Shown in pieces: positions 1-7,845 of a stretch of 8,489 nt of DNA. This DNA is from Dysgonamonadaceae bacterium. GTDB lineage: Bacteria; Bacteroidota; Bacteroidia; Bacteroidales; Azobacteroidaceae. Both the position numbers and the translations under genes were made by a program. The notes beneath the pieces were generated by a model. It was not told the origin of the DNA. It did no database searches and saw only the letters and a list, made by a program, of their open reading frames with translations. Numbering within the stretch: position 1 is the first letter of the stretch; each line of letters opens with the position of its first letter. The DNA lies in contig JAITCT010000342.1 of assembly GCA_031282925.1 (NCBI GenBank), forward strand, positions 1-8,489, read 5' to 3'.

Positions 1-10
1 GCTATTTACG

Positions 11-18
11 TAACTTTG
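11..18 (+). promoter_or_regulatory. Bacteroidota -7 promoter element for dxs
   Basis: TAACTTTG is an exact match to the Bacteroidota -7 consensus TAnnTTTG and is followed by C, as is common. It lies 35 nt before the dxs ATG, giving a leader of about 30 nt. The -33 TTTG partner would fall left of the window and cannot be seen. The assignment rests on the known consensus and the distance to the gene. Confidence 0.6.
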
Positions 19-53
19 CAAACTTGAAATGAACTCTATTTGAAAAAACAACA

Positions 54-1931
54 ATGAATTTACTAAAACAAATTAATTCTCCCTCCGATTTACGTTTGCT
101 GAAACAGGAAGAATTGGTATTAATTTGCAACGAATTAAGGCAATACATCATCGAAATACTGGCCGAAAATCCCGGACATTTCGCTTCCAGTCTCGGTACC
201 ATCGAATTGACGGTTGCCCTGCACTATGCTTTGAATACGCCAAACGACCGCATCGTTTGGGATGTGGGACATCAAGCCTACGGACACAAAATCCTGACCG
301 GACGCCGCGACTTGTTCCCGACGCTCCGGAAATTCGGAGGGATCGGCGGATTTCCCAACCCCGAGGAAAGCACGTATGATTCATTTATTGCCGGACATGC
401 TTCCAATTCGATTTCCGCCGCCCTGGGAATGGCCGTCGCCTTGCAATTGAAAAACGAAATCGACCGGAAAATTGTAGCCGTTATCGGCGATGGCGCTATG
501 ACCGGCGGATTGGCGTTCGAGGGTTTGAACAACACTTCTTCAACACCGAATAATTTGCTGATTATCTTGAACGACAACAATATGTCTATTGACAAACCGG
601 TTGGGGGAATGAGCGAATATTTGGTGAATATCACCGCATCGCGAACTTACAACAATATCCGGTATAAATTATATAACTCACTGAAAGAAAAAGGCTTTTT
701 CCGCGAAGGTAAAAAAGAAGCCATTCTGCGCTTCAACAACAGCCTGAAAGCCCTGTTGACCCAGCAACACAACATATTTGAAGGTTTCAATGTCCGCTAT
801 TTCGGTCCCGTGGACGGCCACGACGTGAACGGCTTGGTGCGGATTATCAACAATATCAAAAACATGGCCGGCCCCAAACTGCTTCACATCCGGACAACCA
901 AGGGGAAAGGTTTCGAGCCGGCCGAGCGGGAAGCCACCGTCTGGCACGCCCCCGGAAAATTCAACAAGGAAACCGGCGAGCGAATGGTACGGAAATCAAA
1001 AGACGAACCGCAATTGTACCAGGACATTTTCGGCTACACGCTGGTAGAATTAGCGAAGGAAAACGAGCGGATTGTCGGCATTACGCCGGCCATGCCCACC
1101 GGCTGCTCCATGATTTACCTGATGAAAGAAATGCCCGAACGCGCTTTCGATGTCGGCATTGCCGAAGGTCATGCCGTAACTTACGCCGCGGGACTGGCAA
1201 AAGAAGGCATGTTGCCGTTTTGCAACATCTATTCGTCGTTTATGCAACGCGCTTACGACCAGATTATTCATGATGCCGCCCTGCAAAAACTTGACATGGT
1301 GCTTTGCTTAGACCGGGCGGGACTGGTGGGCGAAGACGGCGCAACGCATCACGGCGTTTTCGATTTGTCCTGTTTACGCTGTATTCCGAATCTTACCATT
1401 GCTTCCCCGTTGAACGAAACGGCGCTCCGCAACCTGATGTTTACCGCAAGCCGGCCGGGAATGGGCGTCTTTGTCATTCGTTATCCGCGCGGAAAAGGAG
1501 AATTGAAAGATTGGGAACAACCCTTTGAAATACTGCCTGTCGGAAAAGGACGAAAGCTGAAAGAGGGGAAAGAAACGGCGGTATTGAGCATCGGCCCGAC
1601 AGGAAATATCGCCGCCGAAGCCATTGAAAAAGCGAAAGAATCGGGAGTGGATGCGGCGCATTACGATATGATTTACCTGAAACCCATTGATACGGAGCTG
1701 CTGCACGAAGTCGGGAAAAATTTCCGGCGAATTGTTACGGTTGAAAACGGAACCGTTCAGGGAGGACTTGGTACGGCCGTCATGGAATTTATGATGGAAA
1801 ACGGCTATAATCCGGCAGTTAAACGAATTGGTATCCCTGACCGTTTTATTGAACATGGAACGATTCCCGAACTTTATCGCTTATGCGGTATGGATGCGGA
1901 AAGTATTGCAAAAACGCTTCGGGATGGATGA
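54..1931 (+). CDS. dxs: 1-deoxy-D-xylulose-5-phosphate synthase
   Basis: This cytoplasmic thiamine-diphosphate enzyme condenses pyruvate with glyceraldehyde 3-phosphate to give DXP, the entry step of the MEP isoprenoid pathway; DXP also feeds thiamine and pyridoxal synthesis in many bacteria. The protein is 625 residues, normal for the family. Visible landmarks are VWDVGHQAY (68-76), [12 protein letters not shown] (114-125), the ThDP/Mg signature GDGAMTGG (145-152) with NDNNMSID (173-180), GPVDGHD (251-257), and the catalytic glutamate in GIAEGHAVT (E371). RAGLVGEDG (421-429) and a transketolase C-terminal domain from about 500 follow. Many Dxs proteins read AEQHA; the AEGHA here fits what I recall of Bacteroidota versions. 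The ATG at 54 follows an A-rich stretch without a Shine-Dalgarno, as expected. The gene is convergent with folK, only 15 nt away, and appears intact. Confidence 0.97.
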   Translation: MNLLKQINSPSDLRLLKQEELVLICNELRQYIIEILAENPGHFASSLGTIELTVALHYALNTPNDRIVWDVGHQAYGHKILTGRRDLFPTLRKFGGIGGFPNPEESTYDSFIAGHASNSISAALGMAVALQLKNEIDRKIVAVIGDGAMTGGLAFEGLNNTSSTPNNLLIILNDNNMSIDKPVGGMSEYLVNITASRTYNNIRYKLYNSLKEKGFFREGKKEAILRFNNSLKALLTQQHNIFEGFNVRYFGPVDGHDVNGLVRIINNIKNMAGPKLLHIRTTKGKGFEPAEREATVWHAPGKFNKETGERMVRKSKDEPQLYQDIFGYTLVELAKENERIVGITPAMPTGCSMIYLMKEMPERAFDVGIAEGHAVTYAAGLAKEGMLPFCNIYSSFMQRAYDQIIHDAALQKLDMVLCLDRAGLVGEDGATHHGVFDLSCLRCIPNLTIASPLNETALRNLMFTASRPGMGVFVIRYPRGKGELKDWEQPFEILPVGKGRKLKEGKETAVLSIGPTGNIAAEAIEKAKESGVDAAHYDMIYLKPIDTELLHEVGKNFRRIVTVENGTVQGGLGTAVMEFMMENGYNPAVKRIGIPDRFIEHGTIPELYRLCGMDAESIAKTLRDG

Positions 1932-1946
1932 TTCCCCTCTCATTTT

Positions 1947-2417
1947 TTAATCCTGCCCTTTACATATAATATACAAAAGCTGCGCCACGGTTTTCCCAAA
2001 AAACGGATGAACCAAATCCGGCGCAATTTCGCTCAAAGGCTCCAAAACAAACCGCCGTTTATGAAAAAGAGGATGGGGAAGTTGCAGTTTTTCCGTATTC
2101 ACAATGCATTGACCGTACAGAATCAAATCAATATCAATCAGGCGATCTTGATAAACATGAAACGTTTTTTCCCTGCGCCCGATTGCCTGTTCTATCGCCT
2201 GCGTTTGACCGAGTATTTCCATAGGATTCAATTCCGTTTCAACAGCCGCTACCCGATTGAGGAATTTATTTTCGGACACAAAGCCCCAGGGTTCGGTTTC
2301 ATAGACAGAAGAAATAGCCGAAAAACTTCCCGTGTTTCCGGCTATTAACAATAAGGCTTCCTGCAAATTGAACCGCCTGTCGCCCAGGTTTGTACCTAAC
2401 GCTAAATAGGCGGTCAT
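1947..2417 (-). CDS. folK: 2-amino-4-hydroxy-6-hydroxymethyldihydropteridine diphosphokinase (HPPK)
   Basis: HPPK transfers pyrophosphate from ATP to 6-hydroxymethyl-7,8-dihydropterin, the step before dihydropteroate synthase in folate synthesis. The 156-residue length is that of a stand-alone HPPK. It opens with the family motif ALGTNLGDR (6-14), continues with [11 protein letters not shown] (36-46) and FLNRV (52-56), and carries the Mg-binding aspartates in [11 protein letters not shown] (D95 and D97). LPHP (113-116) and the arginines at 121-122 follow. Just before RLIDID the protein has Q-D where many HPPKs have G-P or A-P, which looks like a lineage difference rather than a defect. Its ATG overlaps the queA TGA by 4 nt (ATGA, 2414-2417), so it is probably translationally coupled as the last gene of the run. 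Confidence 0.95.
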   Translation of the reverse strand: MTAYLALGTNLGDRRFNLQEALLLIAGNTGSFSAISSVYETEPWGFVSENKFLNRVAAVETELNPMEILGQTQAIEQAIGRREKTFHVYQDRLIDIDLILYGQCIVNTEKLQLPHPLFHKRRFVLEPLSEIAPDLVHPFFGKTVAQLLYIICKGQD

Positions 2418-3463
2418 AAAATCAGCATGGCGTCGCCGTAAGCGCCGAACCGGTAACCTTCCTTGATAGCTGTGTTATATGTATCCATAATAAAAGCGTA
2501 TCCGCCGAAAGCGGCTGTTTGCATCAGCATGGTCGATAGCGGCATGTGAAAATTGGTAAGCAGGCAGGTCGCAACCGAAAAATCGTACGGCGGAAAAATA
2601 AACTTGTTCGTCCATCCCGTATATTCCTTTAAATGGCCTTTTGTGGTAACCGTACTCTCAATGGCACGCAAAACCGAAGAACCGACGGCGCAAATTTTCC
2701 TCTGTTCATCTTTTGCCTGATTGACCATTTCCACAGCTTCCAGGCCAACCATGAGTTCTTCGGAATCCATTTTGTACTTAGTCAGGTCTTCCACTTCAAT
2801 ATCCCTGAAAGTACCCAAACCGGAATGGACAGTAATAAAAGCAAACTTGCATCCTCTTATCTCCAGACGCTTCATCAACTCGCGGCTGAAATGCAAACCG
2901 GATGCAGGCGCAATCACAGCGCCTTCGTTTTTCGCGAAAATCGTTTGGTAGCGTTCCGCATCATCGGGAACTACTTCCCGCTTAATATAGCTCGGAATAG
3001 GCATTTCGCCCAAAGCATACAGCGCTTTTTTAAATTCGTCGTGAGGCCCATCATACAGGAAACGCAGGGTACGCCCCCTGGAAGTCGTATTATCAATGAC
3101 TTCCGCTATCATCGAATCTTCTTCGCCGAAGTAAAGTTTGTTGCCGATGCGGATTTTCCGGGCAGGATCAACCAGCACATCCCAGAGCCTGAACTCGGCA
3201 TTCAATTCGCGAAGCAAAAAAACTTCAATTCTCGCACCCGTTTTTTCCTTGTTTCCGCACAAATGAGCGGGGAAAACCATCGTATCGTTGAAAATAAAAA
3301 CATCTTTATCTCCGAAATAACCGAGAATGTCTTTGAATATTTTATGCTCAATTTTTCCCGTTTTCGGGGAAACGACCATCAAACGCGATTCGTCCCTGTT
3401 GGGGACAGGGTGGAGAGCAATCAATTTGTCCGGGAGGGTAAATCTGAATTTTGAGAGTTTCAT
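2414..3463 (-). CDS. queA: S-adenosylmethionine:tRNA ribosyltransferase-isomerase
   Basis: QueA moves and isomerises the ribosyl group of SAM onto 7-aminomethyl-7-deazaguanine at the wobble position of GUN-anticodon tRNAs, giving epoxyqueuosine. The 349-residue protein matches the usual family length. Landmarks include the N-terminal [16 protein letters not shown] segment (16-31), [13 protein letters not shown] (56-68), [14 protein letters not shown] (74-87), [13 protein letters not shown] (171-183), [24 protein letters not shown] (from 213), [12 protein letters not shown] (303-314), and the terminal [14 protein letters not shown]. The motif usually written APTAGLHF reads APASGLHF here (185-192). 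No other queuosine gene is in the window. It sits 27 nt downstream of truB and overlaps folK by 4 nt. Confidence 0.96.
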   Translation of the reverse strand: MKLSKFRFTLPDKLIALHPVPNRDESRLMVVSPKTGKIEHKIFKDILGYFGDKDVFIFNDTMVFPAHLCGNKEKTGARIEVFLLRELNAEFRLWDVLVDPARKIRIGNKLYFGEEDSMIAEVIDNTTSRGRTLRFLYDGPHDEFKKALYALGEMPIPSYIKREVVPDDAERYQTIFAKNEGAVIAPASGLHFSRELMKRLEIRGCKFAFITVHSGLGTFRDIEVEDLTKYKMDSEELMVGLEAVEMVNQAKDEQRKICAVGSSVLRAIESTVTTKGHLKEYTGWTNKFIFPPYDFSVATCLLTNFHMPLSTMLMQTAAFGGYAFIMDTYNTAIKEGYRFGAYGDAMLIL

Positions 3464-3490
3464 ATATTTATATTCGTGTTAATTAGTGCA

Positions 3491-4168
3491 TTAGTGGTTT
3501 AAAATTTTAAAATCATCAATTTTCATGCATTTATCTAATGTAATATTTCCGATTCTCGTCCGCTGCAACCCGATTAAGTGAGCGCCGGAATCCAGTGCGA
3601 TTCCGATATCTCTTGCCAATGCACGAATATAAGTTCCTTTGCTGCAAACGACTCTCACTTCTATCTCATCCGGACGGAATGACAGTAATTCTATTTCTTC
3701 AATAACCAGTAATTTGGGCTTCAATTCTACCGCAATTCCCTTTCTCGCCAAATCATACGCCTTGTCGCCCTGCACTTTAACGGCCGAATAAGACGGTGGA
3801 ATTTGTTTGATATTTCCTGTAAACCGTTGCAATACGGCTTCTACGGCTTCTTTTGTAATATGCTTCGTATCGTAAACCGCATCTACTTCCGTTTCCAGGT
3901 CGAAAGAAGGCGTTGTAGCGCCCAATCGCACAGTAGCAACATACTCTTTCGTAAGATATTGAAATTCGTCGATTTTTTTCGTTGCCTTTCCGGTACAAAC
4001 AATCATTACGCCGGTTGCCAAAGGGTCTAACGTTCCCGCATGTCCGACTTTAATCTTCTTTACTTGCAGGAAACGGGAAATTTCACACCTTATTTTATTC
4101 ACCAAATCAAAAGAAGTCCAGTGAAGAGGCTTGTCAAAATACAAAACTTCGCCTTCCTGAAAATCCAT
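3491..4168 (-). CDS. truB: tRNA pseudouridine-55 synthase
   Basis: TruB isomerises U55 in the T-loop of tRNAs to pseudouridine. The catalytic aspartate is in KVGHAGTLDPLATGVM (D48 from the chosen start). PPSYSAVKVQGDKAYDLARKG and CSKGTYIRALARDIG are the other conserved blocks. I chose the ATG at 4168 (MDFQEGEVLYFDKPLHWTSF), which gives 225 residues. The longer reading to 4183 would need a TTG codon and a 14-nt overlap with uppP, and the MDF start fits the family better. With this start the uppP stop (4170-4172) and the truB ATG are separated by one nucleotide, which suggests translational coupling. The protein ends soon after the catalytic domain, so the C-terminal PUA domain of the E. coli enzyme is probably absent or much reduced. 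Confidence 0.95.
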   Translation of the reverse strand: MDFQEGEVLYFDKPLHWTSFDLVNKIRCEISRFLQVKKIKVGHAGTLDPLATGVMIVCTGKATKKIDEFQYLTKEYVATVRLGATTPSFDLETEVDAVYDTKHITKEAVEAVLQRFTGNIKQIPPSYSAVKVQGDKAYDLARKGIAVELKPKLLVIEEIELLSFRPDEIEVRVVCSKGTYIRALARDIGIALDSGAHLIGLQRTRIGNITLDKCMKIDDFKILNH

Positions 4169-4169
4169 A

Positions 4170-4967
4170 TTATATAACTTCAAGGTGGAAACCGCAGTAG
4201 AGCAAAAGTAAAATCAGCAAACCGGCCAGAATGCGGTAATAACCGAATGCCCTGAAGCCGTATTTGGTAAGAAATCCGATGAAAAATTTTATCGCCGCCA
4301 TTGCAACGATGAATGCAACGATGTTTCCCGCTATCAACAGATTTATGTTATCAATCAATAATTGCCTTGACTCGTCTTCGAGCAGCAACTTCAACAATTT
4401 GTAACCCGAAGCGGCCGCCATAGTCGGCACTGCCAGGAAAAATGAAAATTCCGCCGCCGTTTTCCTGCCGAATTTCTGCGCCATTCCGCCGACAATCGTC
4501 GCCATTGAGCGCGACACGCCCGGAATCATTGCGATACATTGCGCCAACCCAATCTTAAATGCCTTGGAATCGGTCATTTCAGGTTCATCATTTTCAGGAT
4601 AAGTAAACCATTTATCCACAAAAAGCATGAAAATCCCCCCTGTAATCAACATGGCAGATATCACCCAAACATTTTCGAGTAAAGAATCAATAAAATCGCT
4701 TGCCAAAAAACCAATTACGGCTGCGGGAATAAAAGCAATCAACAATTTGCGGTAAAAATCCCATGTCTGCCAAAATTTTTTCCAATACAAAACCACGACG
4801 GACAAAATAGCGCCGAACTGAATAATAACAGTAAAAGCTTTGACGAAATCGTCGCTTTTCACCCCCAAAATTCCTTGTGCTAAAATCATGTGTCCGGTGG
4901 AAGACACCGGCAAAAACTCGGTCAACCCTTCAACAATGGCTATAACGACCGTTTGAAACAAATCCAT
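4170..4967 (-). CDS. uppP: undecaprenyl-diphosphatase
   Basis: UppP (BacA) is an integral membrane phosphatase that dephosphorylates undecaprenyl pyrophosphate to the monophosphate carrier used for peptidoglycan and surface glycans; overproduction gives bacitracin resistance. The 265-residue protein has the two family signatures: [17 protein letters not shown] (13-29), with the acidic residues and the histidine of the active site, and [13 protein letters not shown] (149-161), with the catalytic arginine. About seven or eight hydrophobic helices alternate along the chain, with polar loops such as the acidic stretch near 124-135. It starts 3 nt after the DUF3098 stop and ends 1 nt before truB, so it is almost certainly co-transcribed with both. 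Confidence 0.96.
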   Translation of the reverse strand: MDLFQTVVIAIVEGLTEFLPVSSTGHMILAQGILGVKSDDFVKAFTVIIQFGAILSVVVLYWKKFWQTWDFYRKLLIAFIPAAVIGFLASDFIDSLLENVWVISAMLITGGIFMLFVDKWFTYPENDEPEMTDSKAFKIGLAQCIAMIPGVSRSMATIVGGMAQKFGRKTAAEFSFFLAVPTMAAASGYKLLKLLLEDESRQLLIDNINLLIAGNIVAFIVAMAAIKFFIGFLTKYGFRAFGYYRILAGLLILLLLYCGFHLEVI

Positions 4968-4970
4968 ACT

Positions 4971-5207
4971 TTATTTTTTTTCGTCTTTGGTTTTTTTGAG
5001 AATTGCCCAAACAACCATGATGAAACCCGCCATCGTTACAATCGGTGCAATTACAATCCGCCGTGCATTGAAAACGGCAGAGTTAAACCCTGTTTCTTCG
5101 GTCGTTTTCGCTCCCGACATTAACCAGAATCCTGCGATAATCAATAAAACCGATATGGCCAAAATGATGAAATTTTCTTTTCCGAAAACAAAATTCTTTT
5201 TATCCAT
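4971..5207 (-). CDS. DUF3098-type small membrane protein of unknown function
   Basis: This 78-residue protein has two predicted membrane helices (about residues 12-30 and 50-70) joined by a roughly 20-residue polar loop (31-49). The lysine-rich ends (MDKKNF, FGK, and KKTKDEKK at the C-terminus) predict that both termini face the cytoplasm. The MDKKNF-FGKENF opening, LMSG after helix 1 and FNARRI before helix 2 are what I recall of the DUF3098 family, which is characteristic of Bacteroidota and usually sits between ftsX and uppP. Function is not known to me. I chose the ATG at 5207 because the family begins near MDKKNF; an in-frame ATG at 5219 would add only MLTA. The gene is 35 nt downstream of ftsX and 3 nt upstream of uppP. 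Confidence 0.88.
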   Translation of the reverse strand: MDKKNFVFGKENFIILAISVLLIIAGFWLMSGAKTTEETGFNSAVFNARRIVIAPIVTMAGFIMVVWAILKKTKDEKK

Positions 5208-5242
5208 TGCTGTTAACATAAATATTTATAATTTTTTGCCTG

Positions 5243-6142
5243 TCAAATATGGTACATATCATCACTTTCCATCCTGACATAACGGTTTACGGCGAAAAAT
5301 GTTGTTACGGTAGAAATAATTATGCCCAAAACCATCACCAGGCCGAATACCATATATAATGTATCTAAACTGATTATATCCGAAATTTGGGTGGTTCCGC
5401 CGCCTACCGAAGCATCGTCCAGCTTGTTTGCCAAATAATATAAAAGCCACAATAACATGCCGTTAGCGATAAAAGCAGCAACAATTCCTATCAGAATATT
5501 CGACCGAATGAAAGGCCACCGAATAAATCCGGCTGTGGCGCCGACCAGTTTCATCGCATGAATCAAAAACCGTTTGGAATACACCGTCAATCGAATCGTA
5601 TTGTTAATCAAGGCCAGGGAAATAATAAACAAAACAATTGCCAAAATAAAAAATATGATTCCTAATTTTTTCAAATTCGTATTGACTAACTGTAACAAAT
5701 CGTTCCGGTATTCGATGGAACTTATATTGGTTGAAAAATTCCTGATTGCCTTTTCTATGATGGGCAGGCTATCGGCCTCAGCATAGCGGGAATTTAGATT
5801 TACAACGATGATTGAAGGCAGGGGGTTGAAACCCAAAAACGCAGAAGGATCCTCGCCGATATACTGCTTAACGGCATCATCTTTAGAGATGTATTGAGCG
5901 CTTTTTACAAAAGGCGCTTTTTCCAGCTGCATCAGTAAGGAATTGGCTTGCCCCTCTTCCGTGTCATCCGCAAGAACAATATCAAACGAAAGGCTTTCCT
6001 TCATGTAAACGGATAACTTACCGGCAAATACGGACAATAAAAAAACCAGACCCAACAGGAAAAGTACCAAAGAAATACTGACACTAACCGTTACTTTTGA
6101 ATTGATAAAAGTTATCGGTGAAATTGCATGTTTATTTTTCAT
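5243..6142 (-). CDS. ftsX: cell division protein FtsX (ABC transporter-like permease)
   Basis: FtsX is the membrane partner of the ATPase FtsE; the pair acts at the division site and, in studied species, activates peptidoglycan hydrolases. The 299-residue protein shows the FtsX topology: a cytoplasmic N-terminus, helix 1 (about 18-40), a large extracytoplasmic domain (about 41-158), and helices 2 (161-181), 3 (214-237) and 4 (261-285). The extracytoplasmic part contains SAQYISKDDAVKQY (81-94), typical of the family. After helix 2, YSKRFLIHAMKLVGATAGFIRWPF (from 188) is the cytoplasmic coupling segment, with the diagnostic KLVGA. ftsE is not adjacent, so the ATPase must be encoded elsewhere. 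This is the first gene of the six-gene run, with its own -7 box upstream. Confidence 0.94.
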   Translation of the reverse strand: MKNKHAISPITFINSKVTVSVSISLVLFLLGLVFLLSVFAGKLSVYMKESLSFDIVLADDTEEGQANSLLMQLEKAPFVKSAQYISKDDAVKQYIGEDPSAFLGFNPLPSIIVVNLNSRYAEADSLPIIEKAIRNFSTNISSIEYRNDLLQLVNTNLKKLGIIFFILAIVLFIISLALINNTIRLTVYSKRFLIHAMKLVGATAGFIRWPFIRSNILIGIVAAFIANGMLLWLLYYLANKLDDASVGGGTTQISDIISLDTLYMVFGLVMVLGIIISTVTTFFAVNRYVRMESDDMYHI

Positions 6143-6204
6143 TTTTTTATAGTATAAAAATTGCTAATCTTTTTTGGCGGGGCTAAAACTTCCCCAAAAT
6201 GCCG

Positions 6205-6212
6205 CAAAAATA
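6205..6212 (-). promoter_or_regulatory. Candidate -7 promoter element for the ftsX-folK run
   Basis: Read on the minus strand, 6212-6205 is TATTTTTG, an exact TAnnTTTG match followed by CG. It lies in the 108-nt gap between miaB and ftsX and would give a leader of roughly 55 nt. I see no TTTG 19-21 nt upstream; the nearest lies about 42 nt away, in the miaB end. The promoter is therefore weaker than consensus or needs an activator. Confidence 0.45.
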
Positions 6213-6250
6213 GAGAAAAAAACCGAATATCTTGTTGTTTTTGTTTTTTT

Positions 6251-7615
6251 TTAACAAACATCCCCAAAAAGTGTAGCCGTTGAAGCAGCCGAGATTTTTA
6301 CCGTTACCCTGTCCCCGACCCTGTGTTTTCCTTTGTCGAAAATAACAACTTTATTCTGCGAAGTCCTTCCGAACAGTTGTTCGCGGGAGCGTTTGGAAAA
6401 TCCCTCAACCAAAACGTCAAAGATTTTACCGATGTCTTCTTTATTCCGCATCAAAGAAAATTCCAGTTGCAAAGCAATAATTTCTTCCAAACGGCGCACC
6501 TTTTCCTTTTCGGGGACATTATCCGGGAAATGCAGGGAGGCATACGTGCCGGGGCGTTCGGAATATTTGAACATAAACGCAGCATCGAATCCGACTTCCC
6601 GCATCAACGAAAGCGTTTCCCGATGATCCTCTTCCGTTTCGGAAGGAAACCCGCAAAACAAATCGGTGGAAACCGCCGCTTCGGGAAGGATGCGCCGGAT
6701 GGCTGCAATTCGCTCCAAATACCATTCCCGCGTATATTTCCGGTTCATGGCTTTCAAAATGCGCGAACTTCCCGATTGAGCCGGCAAGTGTATCTGCCTG
6801 CAAAGATTATCGTATTTGGCGATAACTTCCAGTGTTGCATCGCTCATATCTTTCGGATGAGAAGTTGTAAACCGGATTCTCATTCCGGGGACTTCCAAGG
6901 CTGCTAATTCCAGCAGGCGGGGAAAATCAACGGTTTCTTCCCCGTTTTTCCACAGATAAGAATTTACATTTTGTCCCAACAGGGTAACTTCCCGATAGCC
7001 TTGCTCTTTCATTGTCCCGACTTCCCGCAGGATACTTTCCGCATCCCGGCTCCGCTCGCGCCCGCGCGTATAGGGAACAATACAATAGGTGCAAAAATTG
7101 TTGCATCCGCGCATAATGGAAACAAATCCCGAAATTTTTACGCCGGAAATTTTTAACGGAACAACGTCTTTGTAAGTTTCCGTCGTCGAAAGTTCCACAT
7201 TAACCGCTTTTTCGCCTTTTCCGACCGTTGCAATCAAATGCGGCAAATCCATATAGGAATCCGGACCTGCAACCAAATCGGCATGATAATTCGTAATCAG
7301 TTCTTCCTTCACCCTCTCGGCCATACAACCCAGTACGCCGACAATTAATTTTTTGTTCTTTTTCTTCAAAGATTGAAAAAATTGAAGCCGCGAAAGCACC
7401 CTTTGCTCGGCGTTATCCCTTACCGAACAGGTATTTACAAAAATTGCATCGGCTTCGTTAATATTATCGGTCGTTTCAAATCCATCCATTTGCATGATGG
7501 AGGCAACCACCTCGCTATCGGCTACATTCATCTGGCAACCGTAAGTTTCAATGAAGAGTTTCTTTAATTCGCTATCAGTAAAAGATTTCAATGTTTTTTC
7601 CATTCCTTTTTCCAT
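6251..7615 (-). CDS. miaB: tRNA-2-methylthio-N6-dimethylallyladenosine synthase
   Basis: MiaB is a radical-SAM methylthiotransferase that converts i6A37 to ms2i6A37 in tRNAs reading UNN codons. The N-terminal domain (about 20-130) binds an auxiliary [4Fe-4S] cluster through C27 (ETYGCQMN), C63 (NTCSVRDNAEQR) and C97 (GCMAER). The radical-SAM CxxxCxxC is CNNFCTYC, with C171, C175 and C178, followed by VPYTRGRERSR. LLGQNVNSY and the SHPKDMSD, LPAQSGS and CGFPSETEEDH blocks fit MiaB specifically rather than RimO or MtaB. The last 65 or so residues form a TRAM RNA-binding domain (ending VTVKISAASTATLFGDV). Length is 454 residues. The ATG at 7603 (preceded by AAAGGA) would give 450 residues and is an equally reasonable start. 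It stands 108 nt upstream of ftsX on the same strand. Confidence 0.96.
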   Translation of the reverse strand: MEKGMEKTLKSFTDSELKKLFIETYGCQMNVADSEVVASIMQMDGFETTDNINEADAIFVNTCSVRDNAEQRVLSRLQFFQSLKKKNKKLIVGVLGCMAERVKEELITNYHADLVAGPDSYMDLPHLIATVGKGEKAVNVELSTTETYKDVVPLKISGVKISGFVSIMRGCNNFCTYCIVPYTRGRERSRDAESILREVGTMKEQGYREVTLLGQNVNSYLWKNGEETVDFPRLLELAALEVPGMRIRFTTSHPKDMSDATLEVIAKYDNLCRQIHLPAQSGSSRILKAMNRKYTREWYLERIAAIRRILPEAAVSTDLFCGFPSETEEDHRETLSLMREVGFDAAFMFKYSERPGTYASLHFPDNVPEKEKVRRLEEIIALQLEFSLMRNKEDIGKIFDVLVEGFSKRSREQLFGRTSQNKVVIFDKGKHRVGDRVTVKISAASTATLFGDVC

Positions 7616-7630
7616 ATAATAACATCTGCT

Positions 7631-7660
7631 TCAAATTATTTTTAGAATTTTTAACACAAA
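7631..7660 (-). promoter_or_regulatory. Weak candidate promoter for miaB
   Basis: On the minus strand a TTTG (7660-7657) is followed after 18 nt by TAATTTG (7638-7632), one base short of TAnnTTTG, about 16 nt before the longer miaB start. Spacing is near the Bacteroidota norm but the -7 box is imperfect and the region is very A/T-rich, so chance is a real possibility. Confidence 0.25.
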
Positions 7661-7685
7661 AAAGACTGTTTTTTTACAAAATATA

Positions 7686-7716
7686 GTTGATTTATAAAAA
7701 ATTTGTATTACCTTTG
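7686..7716 (+). promoter_or_regulatory. Candidate promoter P1, facing right
   Basis: TACCTTTG at 7709-7716 is an exact Bacteroidota -7 element. GTTG at 7686-7689 gives a 3-of-4 match to the -33 TTTG with a 19-nt spacer, within the normal range. Transcription would start near 7722, leaving an unusually long leader of about 145 nt before the ATG at 7869; the leader contains the hairpin at 7758-7803. Confidence 0.55.
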
Positions 7717-7757
7717 TATTCGAAAAACGTAAAATTTTTTCATAGTTAAGGTTTTGG

Positions 7758-7803
7758 TTAAATGGGTTATGAGTGGCTGGGAAGTCACTCATAATCATTT
7801 TAA
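7758..7803 (+). other. Long RNA hairpin between tandem promoters
   Basis: TTATGAGTGGCT (7767-7778) pairs with AGTCACTCATAA (7783-7794) over 12 bp, with a single G-U wobble, closed by GGGA, a GNRA-type tetraloop. G7765 and G7766 extend it by a G-C and a G-U pair. After a 2x2 mismatch, TTAAA (7758-7762) pairs with TTTAA (7799-7803). It lies inside the transcript expected from P1 and upstream of P2. The downstream sequence is A/T-rich but has no clean T-run, so it could be a leader structure, an attenuator or the end of a small RNA. Confidence 0.5.
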
Positions 7804-7811
7804 ATGTATCG

Positions 7812-7845
7812 TTTGTTTATATTTCATATTTTTCTTGTACTTTTG
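7812..7845 (+). promoter_or_regulatory. Candidate promoter P2 for the 114-residue protein
   Basis: TACTTTTG at 7838-7845 is an exact -7 element, with TTTG at 7812-7815 and a 22-nt spacer, slightly longer than usual. It would start a transcript near 7851 with a leader of under 20 nt (A/T-rich, no Shine-Dalgarno), which fits Bacteroidota translation starts. It is probably the main promoter of the downstream gene. Confidence 0.55.

Larger units (their letters stand above)
1947..6212 (-). other. Probable six-gene operon ftsX-DUF3098-uppP-truB-queA-folK
   Basis: All six genes share a strand with gaps of 35, 3, 1, 27 and -4 nt, and no terminator-like hairpin with a T-run lies between them. A -7 box precedes ftsX. 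The order is a recurring Bacteroidota arrangement as I recall it. The operon couples envelope functions (FtsX, UppP, the small membrane protein) with tRNA modification (TruB, QueA) and folate synthesis (FolK). miaB upstream could read through, because no terminator is visible after its stop. Confidence 0.75.

Noticed and set aside
1374..1856. 160-codon open frame antisense to dxs
   Set aside because: Lies wholly inside the conserved dxs C-terminal domain and has shadow-type composition.
2633..3454. 273-codon open frame antisense to queA
   Set aside because: It mirrors queA throughout; the minus strand has a full-length protein with all family motifs, while this translation has no domain-like character.
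3498..3511. Perfect 14-bp A/T palindrome TTTAAAATTTTAAA
   Set aside because: Falls inside the truB coding end and is simple A/T sequence; no evidence for an operator.
4169..4183. Upstream extension of truB to a TTG codon at 4183
   Set aside because: Would overlap uppP and add residues not seen at the family N-terminus; the ATG at 4168 fits better.
6176..6203. GGCGGGG ... CCCC ... GCC hairpin between miaB and ftsX
   Set aside because: Interrupted stem with a 5-nt bulge, followed by A-runs rather than T-runs in either direction, so not a terminator; mostly overlaps the presumed leader start.
6323..6907. 194-codon open frame antisense to miaB
   Set aside because: A shadow of the miaB coding strand; no promoter, no recognisable motif, and an F/R/Q-rich composition typical of reversed coding sequence.
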